Assembly (NCBI RefSeq): GCF_003660455.1
Contig: NZ_QZVR01000004.1
Span: 186,001-250,000, forward strand
Source: Nocardioides ferulae
Lineage (GTDB): Bacteria; Actinomycetota; Actinomycetes; Propionibacteriales; Nocardioidaceae
Length of the DNA stretch: 64,000 bases
Direction of reading: 5' to 3'
Position 1 is the first letter of the stretch. The number at the start of each line of letters is the position of its first letter. The notes beneath the pieces were generated by a model. The model did not search any database, had not been told where the DNA came from, and was given only the letters and a program-made list of their open reading frames with translations. Below, piece by piece: positions 51,333 to 60,305 of this stretch. The translations under genes and the position numbers were made by a program.

Positions 51333-52988
51333 GTGAAGCGAGCGTCAGTGACCCGCCCCAGCCCCACTCCGTCCGGACCGTCGGCGGCCGCCGGAAGCCC
51401 CGTGACGCCGGCGGCCCCGGCCGAGACCACCGGCCAGATGACGCACCGCGAGATCCTCGAGGCGCTCAGCGGGCTGCTGATGGCGATGTTCGTCGCGATG
51501 CTCTCGAGCACGATCGTCAGCAACGCGCTGCCGGTGATCGTCACCGACCTCGAGGGCAGCCAGACCGGCTACACCTGGGTGGTCGTCGCCACCATGCTGA
51601 CGATGACCGCGAGCACCCCCATCTGGGGCAAGTTCGCCGACCTGTTCTCCAAGAAGCTGCTGGTGCAGATCTCGCTCGGCATCTTCATCGTCGGGTCGCT
51701 GATCGCGGCGTTCGCGCCCAGCATGGAGGTGCTCATCGGCGCCCGGGCCTTCCAGGGCCTCGGCGTCGGCGGCCTGACCGCGCTGGTGCAGGTGATCATC
51801 GCGAGCATGGTCACCCCGCGCGAGCGCGGCCGCTACTCCGGCTACATCGGCGCCACCTTCGCCCTCGCCACCGTGAGCGGCCCGCTGATCGGCGGTCTCA
51901 TCGTCGACAGCCCGCTCGGCTGGCGCGGCACCTTCTTCGTCGGCATCCCCGTCGCCGTCCTCGCCTTCGTGCTGCTGCAGAAGACGCTCCACCTGCCGGT
52001 GGTCAAGCGCGAGGTGAAGATCGACTACGCCGGCGCCACGCTGCTGGTCGGCGGCGTCTCGGTGCTGCTGGTCTGGGTCTCTCTCGCGGGCGACCAGTTC
52101 GCCTGGGCATCGGGCACCACCGCGGTGCTGGTCGCCGCCGGAGTCGCGCTGCTCGCCGCCGCCGTCTACGTCGAGGCGCGGGTCGCCAGCGAGCCCGTCG
52201 TGCCGCTGCGGCTCTTCCTTGACCGCACCACCACGCTCGCCACCGTCGCCTCGGTGCTGATCGGCGTCGCGATGTTCGGGTCGACGGTCTATCTGAGCCA
52301 GTACTTCCAGATGGCCCGCGGCATGAGCCCCACCGAGGCCGGCCTGATGTCGATCTTCATGGTCGGCGGCCTGTTCGTCTCCAGCATCGTCTCCGGCCGC
52401 GTCATCACCGCGACCGGCGTGTGGAAGCGCTGGCTGGTCGGCGGCATGGTGCTCGTCGTCGCCGGGCTCGGCATGCTCGCCACCATCGACGGCAGCACCA
52501 ACCTGCTCACGATCGGCGGGTTCATGCTGGTGCTCGGCGTCGGGCTCGGGGCCACCATGCAGAACCTCGTCCTCGCGGTGCAGAACAACACCGCCCAGGC
52601 CGACATGGGCGCGGCCAGCTCCGTCGTCGCGTTCTTCCGCACCATGGGCGGCACCATCGGCATCTCGGTGCTCGGCGCGATCCTCGGCCACCGCACCGCC
52701 GACGCGGTCAGCGCCGGCCTCGCCGAGCGCGGCATCGACGCCACGCACGGAACCGGCGAGATCCCCGACCTCAGCACCGCCCCCGCCTGGTTCGTCGACC
52801 TCTACCAGTCGGCGTTCGGCGAGGCGACCGGCCACATCTTCCTCATCGGCGTGCCGTTCGCCGTAGTGGCGCTGGTCTGCATCTGGTTCATCAAGGAGGT
52901 GCCGCTGCGCACCACGATCCTGCGCGAGGACGAGCTGGCCGCCGAGGTGGCCGCCGAGCTCCGCGCCGGGGAGGCGAGCCGGTCGTGA
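51333..52988 (+). CDS. MFS multidrug exporter, DHA2 (14-helix) type
   Basis: A 551-residue exporter with 14 predicted membrane helices. Motif A is WGKFADLFSKKLLVQ, and motif C-like Gly-rich segments occur near ATVSGPLIGGLIVDSPLGWRGTFFVGIP. The last helix is followed by a charged tail. It likely exports drugs or metabolites by proton antiport. The GTG at 51333 has no ribosome site and lies ~20 bases from the predicted transcription start. The next gene is a MarR regulator in a 4-base overlap. Confidence 0.92.
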   Translation: MKRASVTRPSPTPSGPSAAAGSPVTPAAPAETTGQMTHREILEALSGLLMAMFVAMLSSTIVSNALPVIVTDLEGSQTGYTWVVVATMLTMTASTPIWGKFADLFSKKLLVQISLGIFIVGSLIAAFAPSMEVLIGARAFQGLGVGGLTALVQVIIASMVTPRERGRYSGYIGATFALATVSGPLIGGLIVDSPLGWRGTFFVGIPVAVLAFVLLQKTLHLPVVKREVKIDYAGATLLVGGVSVLLVWVSLAGDQFAWASGTTAVLVAAGVALLAAAVYVEARVASEPVVPLRLFLDRTTTLATVASVLIGVAMFGSTVYLSQYFQMARGMSPTEAGLMSIFMVGGLFVSSIVSGRVITATGVWKRWLVGGMVLVVAGLGMLATIDGSTNLLTIGGFMLVLGVGLGATMQNLVLAVQNNTAQADMGAASSVVAFFRTMGGTIGISVLGAILGHRTADAVSAGLAERGIDATHGTGEIPDLSTAPAWFVDLYQSAFGEATGHIFLIGVPFAVVALVCIWFIKEVPLRTTILREDELAAEVAAELRAGEASRS

Positions 52989-53461
52989 ACGCCAGCACCA
53001 GCACGAGCAGCACCAGCACCCGCACCGACCAGCTGCAGCGCCTCGAGGACGAGTTCGGGCTGCTGGTCCGCCGGGTCCGGCGGGTGCTGTGGGAGCGGGC
53101 CCGCACCATCCACCCCGACCTGCAGCCCGCGACGTACCTGCTGATGGCGCACCTCGCCGCCCACGGGCCGCTGCGCGCCACCGCCATCGTCGAGGCGATG
53201 GACATCGACAAGGGCGCGATCAGCCGCCAGCTGCACCACCTCGAGGAGCTCGGGCTGGTGCGGCGCGAGCCCGACCCGACCGACGGGCGCGCGACGCTCG
53301 TCGAGGTCACCGACGAGGCGGTACGCCGCCTGGGCGCGGTGCGCGAGAACGCTCGCGGCCGGCTCGAGCGGGTGCTCGCCGACTGGGACGACGCCGACCT
53401 GGCGTTGTTCGTCGACGGGCTGGCCCGCTACAACCGCGCCACCAGCGGGTCGCCGGACTGA
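52985..53461 (+). CDS. MarR-family transcriptional regulator
   Basis: A 158-residue winged-helix regulator. A helical N-terminus (LEDEFGLLVRRVRRVLWERARTI) leads to the DNA-binding domain. Key segments are LRATAIVEAMDIDKGAISRQLHHLEELGLVRRE and the wing DPTDGRATLVEVTDEA. It overlaps the exporter stop (GTGA) and probably represses the operon through the two dyads upstream, released by a ligand. Confidence 0.93.
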   Translation: MNASTSTSSTSTRTDQLQRLEDEFGLLVRRVRRVLWERARTIHPDLQPATYLLMAHLAAHGPLRATAIVEAMDIDKGAISRQLHHLEELGLVRREPDPTDGRATLVEVTDEAVRRLGAVRENARGRLERVLADWDDADLALFVDGLARYNRATSGSPD

Positions 53462-53471
53462 ACCGCTCGCC

Positions 53472-53632
53472 CGACCCCGGCTGGCGTGGCGGGGTCGTGT
53501 GCCCCACGAAGGGCTATGGCGCGTTCTCAGGCACACGAGTGTCTCGCGCACGCTGAACCGTCGCCCGACCCCGGCCGGCGTGGCGGGGTCGTGTGCCCCA
53601 CGACGCGCTATGGCGCGTTCTCAGGCACACGA
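53472..53632. repeat. 94-bp tandem repeat (two copies) with internal inverted repeats
   Basis: The block from CGACCCCGGC to GGCACACGA occurs twice. TCGTGTGCC is at 53495 and 53589, and GGCACACGA at 53530 and 53624. Each copy can fold as TCGTGTGCC/GGCACACGA and CGACCCCG/CGGGGTCG. It lies between the convergent marR and GH13 genes. Confidence 0.8.
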
Positions 53633-53655
53633 CCTCGGGCCGGGCGTTGAACCGG

Positions 53656-53720
53656 CCGCCGACCCGTCAAGCGTTCCTCGACACGCCGCGCAAACGCGGG
53701 AATCAGTGACGGGTCGGCGG
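53656..53720. terminator. 14-bp inverted repeat at the end of the GH13 gene
   Basis: CCGCCGACCCGTCA (53656-53669) and TGACGGGTCGGCGG (53707-53720) pair perfectly, with smaller nested hairpins in the loop (GCGTT/AACGC, CCGCG/CGCGG). It lies 6 bases from the GH13 stop. Confidence 0.6.
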
Positions 53721-53725
53721 GGGAC

Positions 53726-55411
53726 TCAGAGCTCGAGCCACACCGCGGTGTCGGGGGGCAGCTCGCCCTTGACCGGACCGCTGGCGATCACGATCTCACC
53801 GTCGGGCAGCGGCACCGGGGTGTCGCCGCAGTTGAGCAGCACCGTGAGGTGGTCGCGGCGGAAGGCCAGCACGTGCTCGCCGGCGTCGGGCAGCAGGTCG
53901 ATCTCGCCGGCGTGCTCGCCCTCGTGGGGCACCAGCGCCCGCCGTGCCGCCAGCGCCCGGCGGTAGAAGTCCAGCGTCGAGTCGGGGTCCTGGGCCTGCA
54001 CCTGGGCGGTCACCGCGGCCCACTCCAGCGGCTGCGGCAACCACGGCTGGCCCTGGCAGAGGCTGAACCCGAACGGCGGCTCGGTGCCGCCCCACGGCAG
54101 CGGCACCCGGCAGCCGTCGCGGCCGACCTCGCCGGTGCGCAGCCAGGCGGGGTCCTGCCGCGACTCCGGCGGCACGTCGACCTCCTCGAGGCCGAGCTCC
54201 TCGCCCTGGTAGATGTAGGCCGAGCCCGGCAGCGCCAGCATGGTCAGCGTCGCGGCCCGCGCCCGGGCCAGGCCCTGCGCCCCGCCGCCGTAGCGCGTCA
54301 CGTGGCGCACCACGTCGTGGTTGCTCAGCACCCAGGTGGGGGAGGCCCCGACCGGCTCGACCGCGGCGATCGTGCTGCGGATGACCTCGGCGAACGACTC
54401 CGCCGACCACGGCGCCAGCAGCCAGGAGAAGTTGAACGCCTGGTGCATCTCGTCGGGCCGCACGAACCGGGCCATCGACTCCTCGGTCTGGGTCCAGGCC
54501 TCGGCGACCAGCATCTTGTCGCCGTCGTACTCCTCGAGCACCCGGCGCCAGCGGCGGTAGACCTCGTGCACGCCGGGCTGGTCCCACATCGGCTCGTCGC
54601 GCATCCGGCGCTCGACCATGCTCTGCGCGGTGAGCAGCTGGGCGTGCTCGCCCTCGGCGGTGTGCACGTGGTGGTGCTCGGCGTGGGGGTCGGCCGGCGC
54701 GGCGGGGCCGCTGCCGGGCATGTGGTCGGCGCCGATCTCCTGGTCGCGCAGGCTCTCCTCCTTCACCAGGCCGTGGGCGACGTCGATGCGGAACCCGTCG
54801 ACGCCCCGGTCGAGCCAGAACCGCAGCACCGACTCGAACATGTCGCCGACCTCGGGGTTGCGCCAGTCGAAGTCGGGCTGGGAGGAGTCGAAGAGGTGGA
54901 GGTACCACTGGCCGTCCTCGACGCGGGTCCACGCCGGGCCGCCGAAGACCGAGTGCCAGTTGTTCGGCGGCTCCGAGCCGTCGGGGCCGCGGCCGTCGCG
55001 GAAGAGGTAGCGCGCCCGCTCGGGGCTGCCCGGCCCGGCGGCCAGCGCCGCCTGGAACCACTCGTGCTCGTTCGAGCTGTGGTTGGGAACCAGGTCGACG
55101 ATCACCCGCAACCCGAGCTCGTGGGCGCGGGCGACCAGCCGGTCGGCGTCGTCGAGCGAGCCGAAGCGCGGGTCGACGTCGCGGTAGTCGGCCACGTCGT
55201 AGCCGTGGTCGTGCTGTGGCGAGGGGTAGAACGGCGTGATCCACAGCGCGTCGACACCCAGGCGCTGCAGGTAGGGCAGTCGCGCGGTGATGCCCTGCAG
55301 GTCGCCGACGCCGTCACCGTTGCTGTCGGCGAAGCTGCGCACGTAGACCTGGTAGGTGACCGCGTCGCGCCACCAAGGCCGGGAGGACGTCGTTGGATCG
55401 TTCAAGACCAT
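53726..55411 (-). CDS. GH13 alpha-glucosidase / oligo-1,6-glucosidase type
   Basis: A 561-residue cytosolic glycoside hydrolase that releases glucose from alpha-linked oligosaccharides. GH13 regions are clear: YDVADYRDVDPRFG, then DLVPNHSS. GFRIDVAHGL holds the nucleophile Asp (about residue 209), KMLVAEAWTQ the acid/base Glu (about 303) and LSNHDVVRH the third Asp (about 365). The AWT and HQAFNFSWLLAPW context resembles actinobacterial alpha-glucosidases (GH13_30). ATG 55411 was chosen; one four codons upstream is possible. No sugar transporter is adjacent. Confidence 0.9.
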   Translation of the reverse strand: MVLNDPTTSSRPWWRDAVTYQVYVRSFADSNGDGVGDLQGITARLPYLQRLGVDALWITPFYPSPQHDHGYDVADYRDVDPRFGSLDDADRLVARAHELGLRVIVDLVPNHSSNEHEWFQAALAAGPGSPERARYLFRDGRGPDGSEPPNNWHSVFGGPAWTRVEDGQWYLHLFDSSQPDFDWRNPEVGDMFESVLRFWLDRGVDGFRIDVAHGLVKEESLRDQEIGADHMPGSGPAAPADPHAEHHHVHTAEGEHAQLLTAQSMVERRMRDEPMWDQPGVHEVYRRWRRVLEEYDGDKMLVAEAWTQTEESMARFVRPDEMHQAFNFSWLLAPWSAESFAEVIRSTIAAVEPVGASPTWVLSNHDVVRHVTRYGGGAQGLARARAATLTMLALPGSAYIYQGEELGLEEVDVPPESRQDPAWLRTGEVGRDGCRVPLPWGGTEPPFGFSLCQGQPWLPQPLEWAAVTAQVQAQDPDSTLDFYRRALAARRALVPHEGEHAGEIDLLPDAGEHVLAFRRDHLTVLLNCGDTPVPLPDGEIVIASGPVKGELPPDTAVWLEL

Positions 55412-55459
55412 GGGTCCCACCATACGGAACCGACCACCGTCACCGGCGGGGAGTCGGGG

Positions 55460-56245
55460 TCAGCGGAAGGCGTCGGGGTCGACGGCGACCCACACGTGCT
55501 CGGCGGTGGCCAGCAGCCGCCCGGAGGCGTCGTACAGGCTCGACGCGGTGGAGGTACGCCGCCCCTCGTCGCCGCGGTGCTCGCCGACCACCACGTGCCC
55601 GGCGCCGACCTCGGGCAGGGCGTCGAGGCGGGCCGTCATCTGGCCGAGCACCATCGGCCGGCCGGTGAGGTCGCAGGCCCAGGCGCTGACGCAGTCCAGG
55701 GCCGCCCAGGTGACCGGCGCGGTGACCGGCGCGGTGGCCTGCCGGGTGGCCCGGTCTCCCTCGCCGGCGACGCCCGGCTGCGGAGTCCACGTCGCGGCGA
55801 CCCGCGACCGGCCCTCGACCGCGGCCACGGGGCCGGGGAAGATCCGCAGCCCGTCGCCCGGCTCGCGGTCGACGCCGCAGGAGAAGCAGGTCGGGAAGGG
55901 GTGCTCGCGGTGGCCGGCGTAGCCCGGCTCGGCCGCGCGCGCCTGCGCGAACGCCACGCCCGGCACGGGGGTGAGGTCGGCGTCGCCGGCCCGGGCTCGG
56001 GCCACCGGCGCCCCGTCGCGGAGCGCGACCGTCCAGCCGTCGTCGGCCTGCAGCGCCATCGCGGTGCCGAGCGGCGGTGGCTGCTGCAGTCGCACGGTGA
56101 CCGTCGGCCCGACCGACGAGGCGATCAGTGCCGCCAGCGCACCCGCGGTCCAGCCGCCGTTGCCGGAGGCGGGCGGGCCGTTGAACCGGGCAGGCACCAG
56201 CAGCGCCCGGGCAGGGGCGGGAATGGCGTCGGTGGAGAGCGTCAC
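55460..56245 (-). CDS. hot-dog fold protein, thioesterase-like
   Basis: A 261-residue protein with two hot-dog-like halves. The motif GNGGWTAGALAALIASSVGPTVTVRL opens the first half, and VTWAALDCVSAWACDLTGRPMVLGQMTARLDALPEVG the second. A CFSCG motif in the linker (PFPTCFSCGVD) is distinctive and may bind a metal. It probably acts on acyl-CoA thioesters; the substrate is unknown. The GTG start overlaps the photolyase stop by 4 bases. Confidence 0.75.
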   Translation of the reverse strand: MTLSTDAIPAPARALLVPARFNGPPASGNGGWTAGALAALIASSVGPTVTVRLQQPPPLGTAMALQADDGWTVALRDGAPVARARAGDADLTPVPGVAFAQARAAEPGYAGHREHPFPTCFSCGVDREPGDGLRIFPGPVAAVEGRSRVAATWTPQPGVAGEGDRATRQATAPVTAPVTWAALDCVSAWACDLTGRPMVLGQMTARLDALPEVGAGHVVVGEHRGDEGRRTSTASSLYDASGRLLATAEHVWVAVDPDAFR

Positions 56246-57630
56246 CGGCGCATCCTCTCCCACCGGTCCAGGGTCTCGCGGCGCTCGGCGGCGTGGTCGA
56301 CCAGCGGCGGCGGATAGCCCGTCGCCTCCCGGTCGGCCGGCGACGGGTCGTGGACGTCGGAACCGGCCGGCAGGTCGCGCAGCTCCGGCACCCAGCGGCG
56401 TACGTAGCTCCCGTCGGGGTCGAAGCGGCGGCCCTGCCCGGTCGGGTTGAAGACCCGGAAGAACGGAGCCGCGTCGGTGCCGCTGCCGGCGACCCACTGC
56501 CAGCCGTGGGAGTTCGACGCCAGGTCGCCGTCGACCAGCCAGCGCTGGAAGTGTCGGGCGCCGTGCTGCCACTCCACGTGCAGGTCCTTGACCAGGAAGC
56601 TCGCGACGATCATCCGCACCCGGTTGTGCATCCACCCGCTCGCGCGGAGCTGCCGCATGCCGGCGTCGACGATCGGGAAGCCGGTGCGCCCCTCCCGCCA
56701 GGCGTCCAGGGCGGGGCCGGGCGGGTCGTAGTCCAGGCGGGCGAACTCGGGGCGCCAGTAGTCGCGCGCGGAGTCGGGACGGTGGTGCAGCACGTCGGCG
56801 TAGAAGTCGCGCCAGGCCAGCTCGCGGCGCAGCGCGGCCGGACCGTCACCAGGGCCGGACAGGTCCGCGAGCAGGCTCCGTGGATGCACCTCGCCCCACT
56901 TCAGGTGCACCGACATCCGAGACGTGCCGTCGAGGTCGGGGCGGTTGCGGCGCTCCGCGTAGCCGGCGGCGCCGTGCTCCCCCGGCTCCTCAGCGTCGAC
57001 GAACGCGCGCCACCGCCGCCAGGCCGCGCCCTCGCCCGCCTCGGGGAGGGCCATCCCGGCCGGCGGCTCCGTCGGAGGCAGCTCGGCGGTCGTGATTCGG
57101 TCGAGGGCGCTGCCGTCGACCCATCCGTGCTCGGGCGCCGTGAACGCCGGCGCCGGGGCCGGCCACCCGTGCTCGGCCCACCGGCGCAGGAAGGCGGTGT
57201 AGACCCGGAACGGTCCGCCGCTGCCGGTGTGCAGGGTGCCGGGTGGCACGGCGTACGCCGAGTCGGTGCGCACGAGCGTGCGGCCCTCGGCGGTCAGCGC
57301 GGCCTCGACCGCGGTGTCCCGGGTGGAGCCGAGCGGCCCGAAGTCGGCCGTGACGTGCACCCGCTGGGCGCCGACGGCACGGGCCGCGGCGGGCACCTCG
57401 CGCTCGGCCTCGCCGGTGAGCACGACCAGCCGACCGCCGGTCTCGCGCAGGCCGGCGTCGAGCGCGCGCAGCGAGCGAGCCAGATAGGCGCGGCGGGCCG
57501 GCCCCGCCGGGCCCCACAGGCGCGGGTCGAGCACGAACACGGACAGCAGCTCACCGTCCGCGGCGGCCGCGAGCAGCGCGGGGTGGTCGCGCAGCCGCAG
57601 GTCGCGGCGGAACCACATCACCGAGGGCAC
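56242..57630 (-). CDS. phrB: deoxyribodipyrimidine photolyase
   Basis: A 462-residue light-driven repair enzyme for cyclobutane pyrimidine dimers. The N-terminal antenna domain begins VMWFRRDLRLRDHPALL. The FAD domain has LAWRDFYADVLHHRP, TGFPIVDAGMRQLRASGWMHNRVRMIVASFLVKDL and WQWVAGSGTDAAPFFRVFNP, with the conserved Trp chain. The length is typical of class I enzymes. It is coupled to the thioesterase-like gene downstream and diverges from the DtxR-family gene. Confidence 0.96.
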   Translation of the reverse strand: MPSVMWFRRDLRLRDHPALLAAAADGELLSVFVLDPRLWGPAGPARRAYLARSLRALDAGLRETGGRLVVLTGEAEREVPAAARAVGAQRVHVTADFGPLGSTRDTAVEAALTAEGRTLVRTDSAYAVPPGTLHTGSGGPFRVYTAFLRRWAEHGWPAPAPAFTAPEHGWVDGSALDRITTAELPPTEPPAGMALPEAGEGAAWRRWRAFVDAEEPGEHGAAGYAERRNRPDLDGTSRMSVHLKWGEVHPRSLLADLSGPGDGPAALRRELAWRDFYADVLHHRPDSARDYWRPEFARLDYDPPGPALDAWREGRTGFPIVDAGMRQLRASGWMHNRVRMIVASFLVKDLHVEWQHGARHFQRWLVDGDLASNSHGWQWVAGSGTDAAPFFRVFNPTGQGRRFDPDGSYVRRWVPELRDLPAGSDVHDPSPADREATGYPPPLVDHAAERRETLDRWERMRR

Positions 57631-57749
57631 CTGCCCAACCTGCCAGGCGGGCCCAACGCCCCGGCGTCACGGCGGGTGTCGGCGTCGCGTCACCTCGCGG
57701 CCGCCGGCGCCGGACCGGACTCGGCGGCTGTCGGTGCCGATGGGTAACA

Positions 57750-58445
57750 ATGGCCCGCGTGAGCGATCTGATCGACACCACCGAGATGTACCTCCGGACC
57801 GTCTACGAGTTGGTCGAGGAGGGGATCGTCCCGCTGCGTGCGCGGATCGCCGAGCGGCTGCACCAGAGCGGGCCCACCGTGTCGCAGACCGTGGCCAGGA
57901 TGGAGCGCGACGGCCTGCTCACCGTCGAGGGCGACCGCCACATCGAGTTCACCGAGGAGGGCCGGCGGCTGGCCACCCGGGTGATGCGCAAGCACCGGCT
58001 CGCGGAGCGGCTGCTCACCGACGTGATCGGCCTCGAGTGGGAGCTCGTCCACGAGGAGGCCTGCCGCTGGGAGCACGTGATCTCCGAGACCGTCGAGCGG
58101 CGCCTGGTCGAGCTGCTCGACCACCCCACCGAGTCGCCGTACGGCAACCCGATCCCGGGGCTCGACGAGCTCGGCGAGCACGGCGCGAGCGAGGCGTTCA
58201 TGGCCGGCGTCGAGCCGCTCTCCTCCGCGGCCGGGGCCGAGGAGGGGCGGGTGCTGGTGCGGCGGATCTCCGAGGAGATGCAGAAGGACGAGCTCCTGAT
58301 GAGCGCGTTGCGCCGAGTGGGCGCGCTCCCCGACAAGACGATCACGGTCGTCTCCACCCCGGAGGGGGTGCTGGTGGGGGCGGGCGGCGAGTCGGCGGAG
58401 GTGACCCCCGAGGCCGCGGCGCACATCTTCGTCCGGCGCCTCTGA
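57750..58445 (+). CDS. iron-dependent repressor, DtxR/IdeR family
   Basis: A 231-residue metal-sensing repressor. The N-terminal DNA-binding part is LIDTTEMYLRTVYELVEEGIVPLRARIAERLHQSGPTVSQTVARMERDGLL. The dimer and metal part has HEEACRWEHVISETVERRLVELL and the SPYGNPIPG motif of IdeR. A C-terminal SH3-like domain ends the protein. With Fe(II) it represses iron uptake genes. ATG 57750 and GTG 57759 are both possible; IdeR alignment favours the GTG. No ribosome site is seen, suggesting leaderless translation. Confidence 0.92.
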   Translation: MARVSDLIDTTEMYLRTVYELVEEGIVPLRARIAERLHQSGPTVSQTVARMERDGLLTVEGDRHIEFTEEGRRLATRVMRKHRLAERLLTDVIGLEWELVHEEACRWEHVISETVERRLVELLDHPTESPYGNPIPGLDELGEHGASEAFMAGVEPLSSAAGAEEGRVLVRRISEEMQKDELLMSALRRVGALPDKTITVVSTPEGVLVGAGGESAEVTPEAAAHIFVRRL

Positions 58446-58670
58446 CGCTCGACCGGGGGCCCGATCCCGGCGCTCCAGAAAGTGGACTAGACCGGCGCAT
58501 GGTCGCATGCCTGGCGGAATCCTCCTGTTACCGATCTGTGGATCTTCGCGTGGCATCGTGCGGATCGGATGTTCGTCTCCGGGGGTTACGGTGGAGATCG
58601 ATAACCATCCTCGGGATCTGTCGTTGAAAACGCCGTGGTGCCGAGGGTGCGCTACAGGGGGAGAAGAGTG
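58446..58670. promoter_or_regulatory. leader of the unknown gene at 58671
   Basis: This 225-base gap carries copy C of the motif shared with the fliA-flgN region (58526-58547). A GGTTA/TAACC inverted pair lies near 58593-58616. No terminator was recognised for the upstream gene. Confidence 0.5.
58526..58547 (+). promoter_or_regulatory. conserved motif, copy C
   Basis: TGTTACCGAT then CTGTGGATCTTC; 20 of 22 bases match copy B at 46909-46931. It lies 123 bases upstream of the ATG at 58671, in the same orientation relative to that gene as copies A and B have to fliA. Confidence 0.65.
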
Positions 58671-59099
58671 ATGGAGATCGTCGAGGTTCCGACCAAGGTC
58701 GGAGCGAGCAGCCGCGTGCTGGATGTCGCGCACACCACGCTGGGCCTGAGCCGCGGGCTCGAGCCCGGTGAGGAGCTGGTCATCCGCGACCGCGCCGGTG
58801 AGTTCCACGCCGCCACCGTCGCCGACATCTCCTTCAGCCTCGAGGACACCCACTACGTCCTCACCGTCGGCGCTCGGCTCACCGCCGAGATGGCCGAGCA
58901 GCGCCGCCTCGGTCTCGAGGCCGGCTCCGAGGACGCCGAGATGCACGAGGTCGTCGACCTCCTCGGCGAGCTGCGCCGCATCCGCGCCGAGCGGGCCGCG
59001 AAGGCCTACACCGACAACGAGGTCGCCCGCCCCACCGCGGGCCTGCCCCACGAGCGCCACGCCCGCCAGCGCACGCGCCGGGTCAGCGCCCTGGGCTGA
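58671..59099 (+). CDS. unknown 142-residue protein
   Basis: I do not recognise a family. The N-terminal ~75 residues look like a compact beta fold (VIRDRAGEFHAATVADISF, then THYVLTVGARL). The central ~45 residues are helical and charged (LGELRRIRAERAAK). A basic tail follows (HARQRTRRVS). No signal peptide or membrane segment is visible. The ribosome site GGGGAGAAG supports the ATG. Sharing a rare upstream motif with fliA hints at a motility or linked role (inference). Confidence 0.75.
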   Translation: MEIVEVPTKVGASSRVLDVAHTTLGLSRGLEPGEELVIRDRAGEFHAATVADISFSLEDTHYVLTVGARLTAEMAEQRRLGLEAGSEDAEMHEVVDLLGELRRIRAERAAKAYTDNEVARPTAGLPHERHARQRTRRVSALG

Positions 59100-59129
59100 C
59101 CGGGGCCGACCCGCTCACCTCGAGTGGCC

Positions 59130-60002
59130 TCAGGCCACCCGGTCGGCCAGCGAGCCCAGGAACTCGCTGCAGCCCGCCTCCACGCGGTACGCCGCGAGCG
59201 CGTCGCCGCGGGTGGCCCCCCGGTTGACGACGACCACGGGCGTGCCCTGCCTGGCCGCCCGGCGGACGAAGCGCAGCCCGCTCATCACGGTGAGGCTCGA
59301 GCCCGCTACCAGGAGCGCACCCCTCGTCTCGGCGAGTCCGTCGAGCTCGGCGTAGCAGCGCTCGACGCGCGCTCGGGGCACGTTCTCGCCGAAGAACACC
59401 ACGTGCGGCTTCAGCACGCCCCCGCAGACCGGGCAGCCGGGCACGACGAAGCCGGCCACCGCCTCGGCGTCGTCGAGCTCAAAGTCGCCGTCGGGCCGGT
59501 GCGCCGCGGCGGCGTACCGCTCGAGGAAGCCGGGGTTGAGCGCGGCGAGGGTCGCCTGCAGGGCGTCGCGGCCGCCGGTGCGCCGGCAGTCGAGGCAGAC
59601 CACCTCGGAGATCCGTCCGTGCAGGGCCACGGTGCGCGGCGTACCGGCGGCCTCGTGCAGCCCGTCGACGTTCTGGGTGATCAGCAGCCGGGCGCCGAGG
59701 CGGGCCAGGGCGCGGTGGCCCGCGTTGGGCTCCGCGCGGTGCATGCGGGCCCAGCCCAGGTGGCTGCGCGCCCAGTAGCGCCGCCGTGCGGCCGGGGTGG
59801 CGACGAACTCCTGGTAGGTCATCGGCGCCCGGGCCGGTGATCCGGGTCCGCGGTAGTCGGGGATCCCGGAGTCGGTGGAGAGCCCGGCCCCGGTGAGCAC
59901 CACCAGCGGCCGGCCGACGAGCAGGTCGAGCGCGGCCTCGGGGTCGTCGGAGCGTTCCCGCGGGGCGGACGGCCCGATCGCGGCGTGGGGCAGCGCCGTC
60001 AC
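59130..60002 (-). CDS. sirtuin NAD-dependent protein deacylase
   Basis: A 290-residue Sir2 enzyme. GAGLSTDSGIPDYRG is the NAD-binding signature, ITQNVDGLH the catalytic motif followed by the active His (ALHGRI). The zinc ligands are CLDC and CPVC. VVFFGENVP and GSSLTVMS complete the core. It removes acyl groups from lysines in the cytoplasm. It does not carry the Tyr/Arg pair spacing that would settle desuccinylase (SIRT5) type from what I can see. Confidence 0.94.
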   Translation of the reverse strand: MTALPHAAIGPSAPRERSDDPEAALDLLVGRPLVVLTGAGLSTDSGIPDYRGPGSPARAPMTYQEFVATPAARRRYWARSHLGWARMHRAEPNAGHRALARLGARLLITQNVDGLHEAAGTPRTVALHGRISEVVCLDCRRTGGRDALQATLAALNPGFLERYAAAAHRPDGDFELDDAEAVAGFVVPGCPVCGGVLKPHVVFFGENVPRARVERCYAELDGLAETRGALLVAGSSLTVMSGLRFVRRAARQGTPVVVVNRGATRGDALAAYRVEAGCSEFLGSLADRVA

Positions 60003-60035
60003 GGCAGCATCGCCACCGTCATCGCCACCGGTCGG

Positions 60036-60305
60036 TCACCGGGCGTACCGCACCGCTGCCCGGGCGCGGGCCTTCTGCGCCTCGACCTCGCGGTCCTTGG
60101 GCGGGGCGGTGGTGACCAGTTCGGCGAGCAGGTGGCGGGTGGCGTGGGCGACCTCGGCCACGGCCCGGTCGAAGGCCGCCTGGTTGGCCTGGGAGGGGCG
60201 GGTGCTGCCGCTGACCTTGCGGACGTACTGCAGCGCGGCCGCAGCGACCTCGTCGTCGGTGGCCGGCGGCTCGAAGTTGTGGAGCTGGCGGATGTTGCGG
60301 CACAT
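60036..60305 (-). CDS. DUF2277 family protein
   Basis: An 89-residue protein. MCRNIRQLHNFEPPATDDEV and ALQYVRKVSGSTRPSQANQAAF match the DUF2277 family, small and widespread in actinobacteria and some other phyla. Function unknown. Cys-2 is invariant in the family as I know it. ATG 60305 is fixed by that match. Confidence 0.85.
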   Translation of the reverse strand: MCRNIRQLHNFEPPATDDEVAAAALQYVRKVSGSTRPSQANQAAFDRAVAEVAHATRHLLAELVTTAPPKDREVEAQKARARAAVRYAR

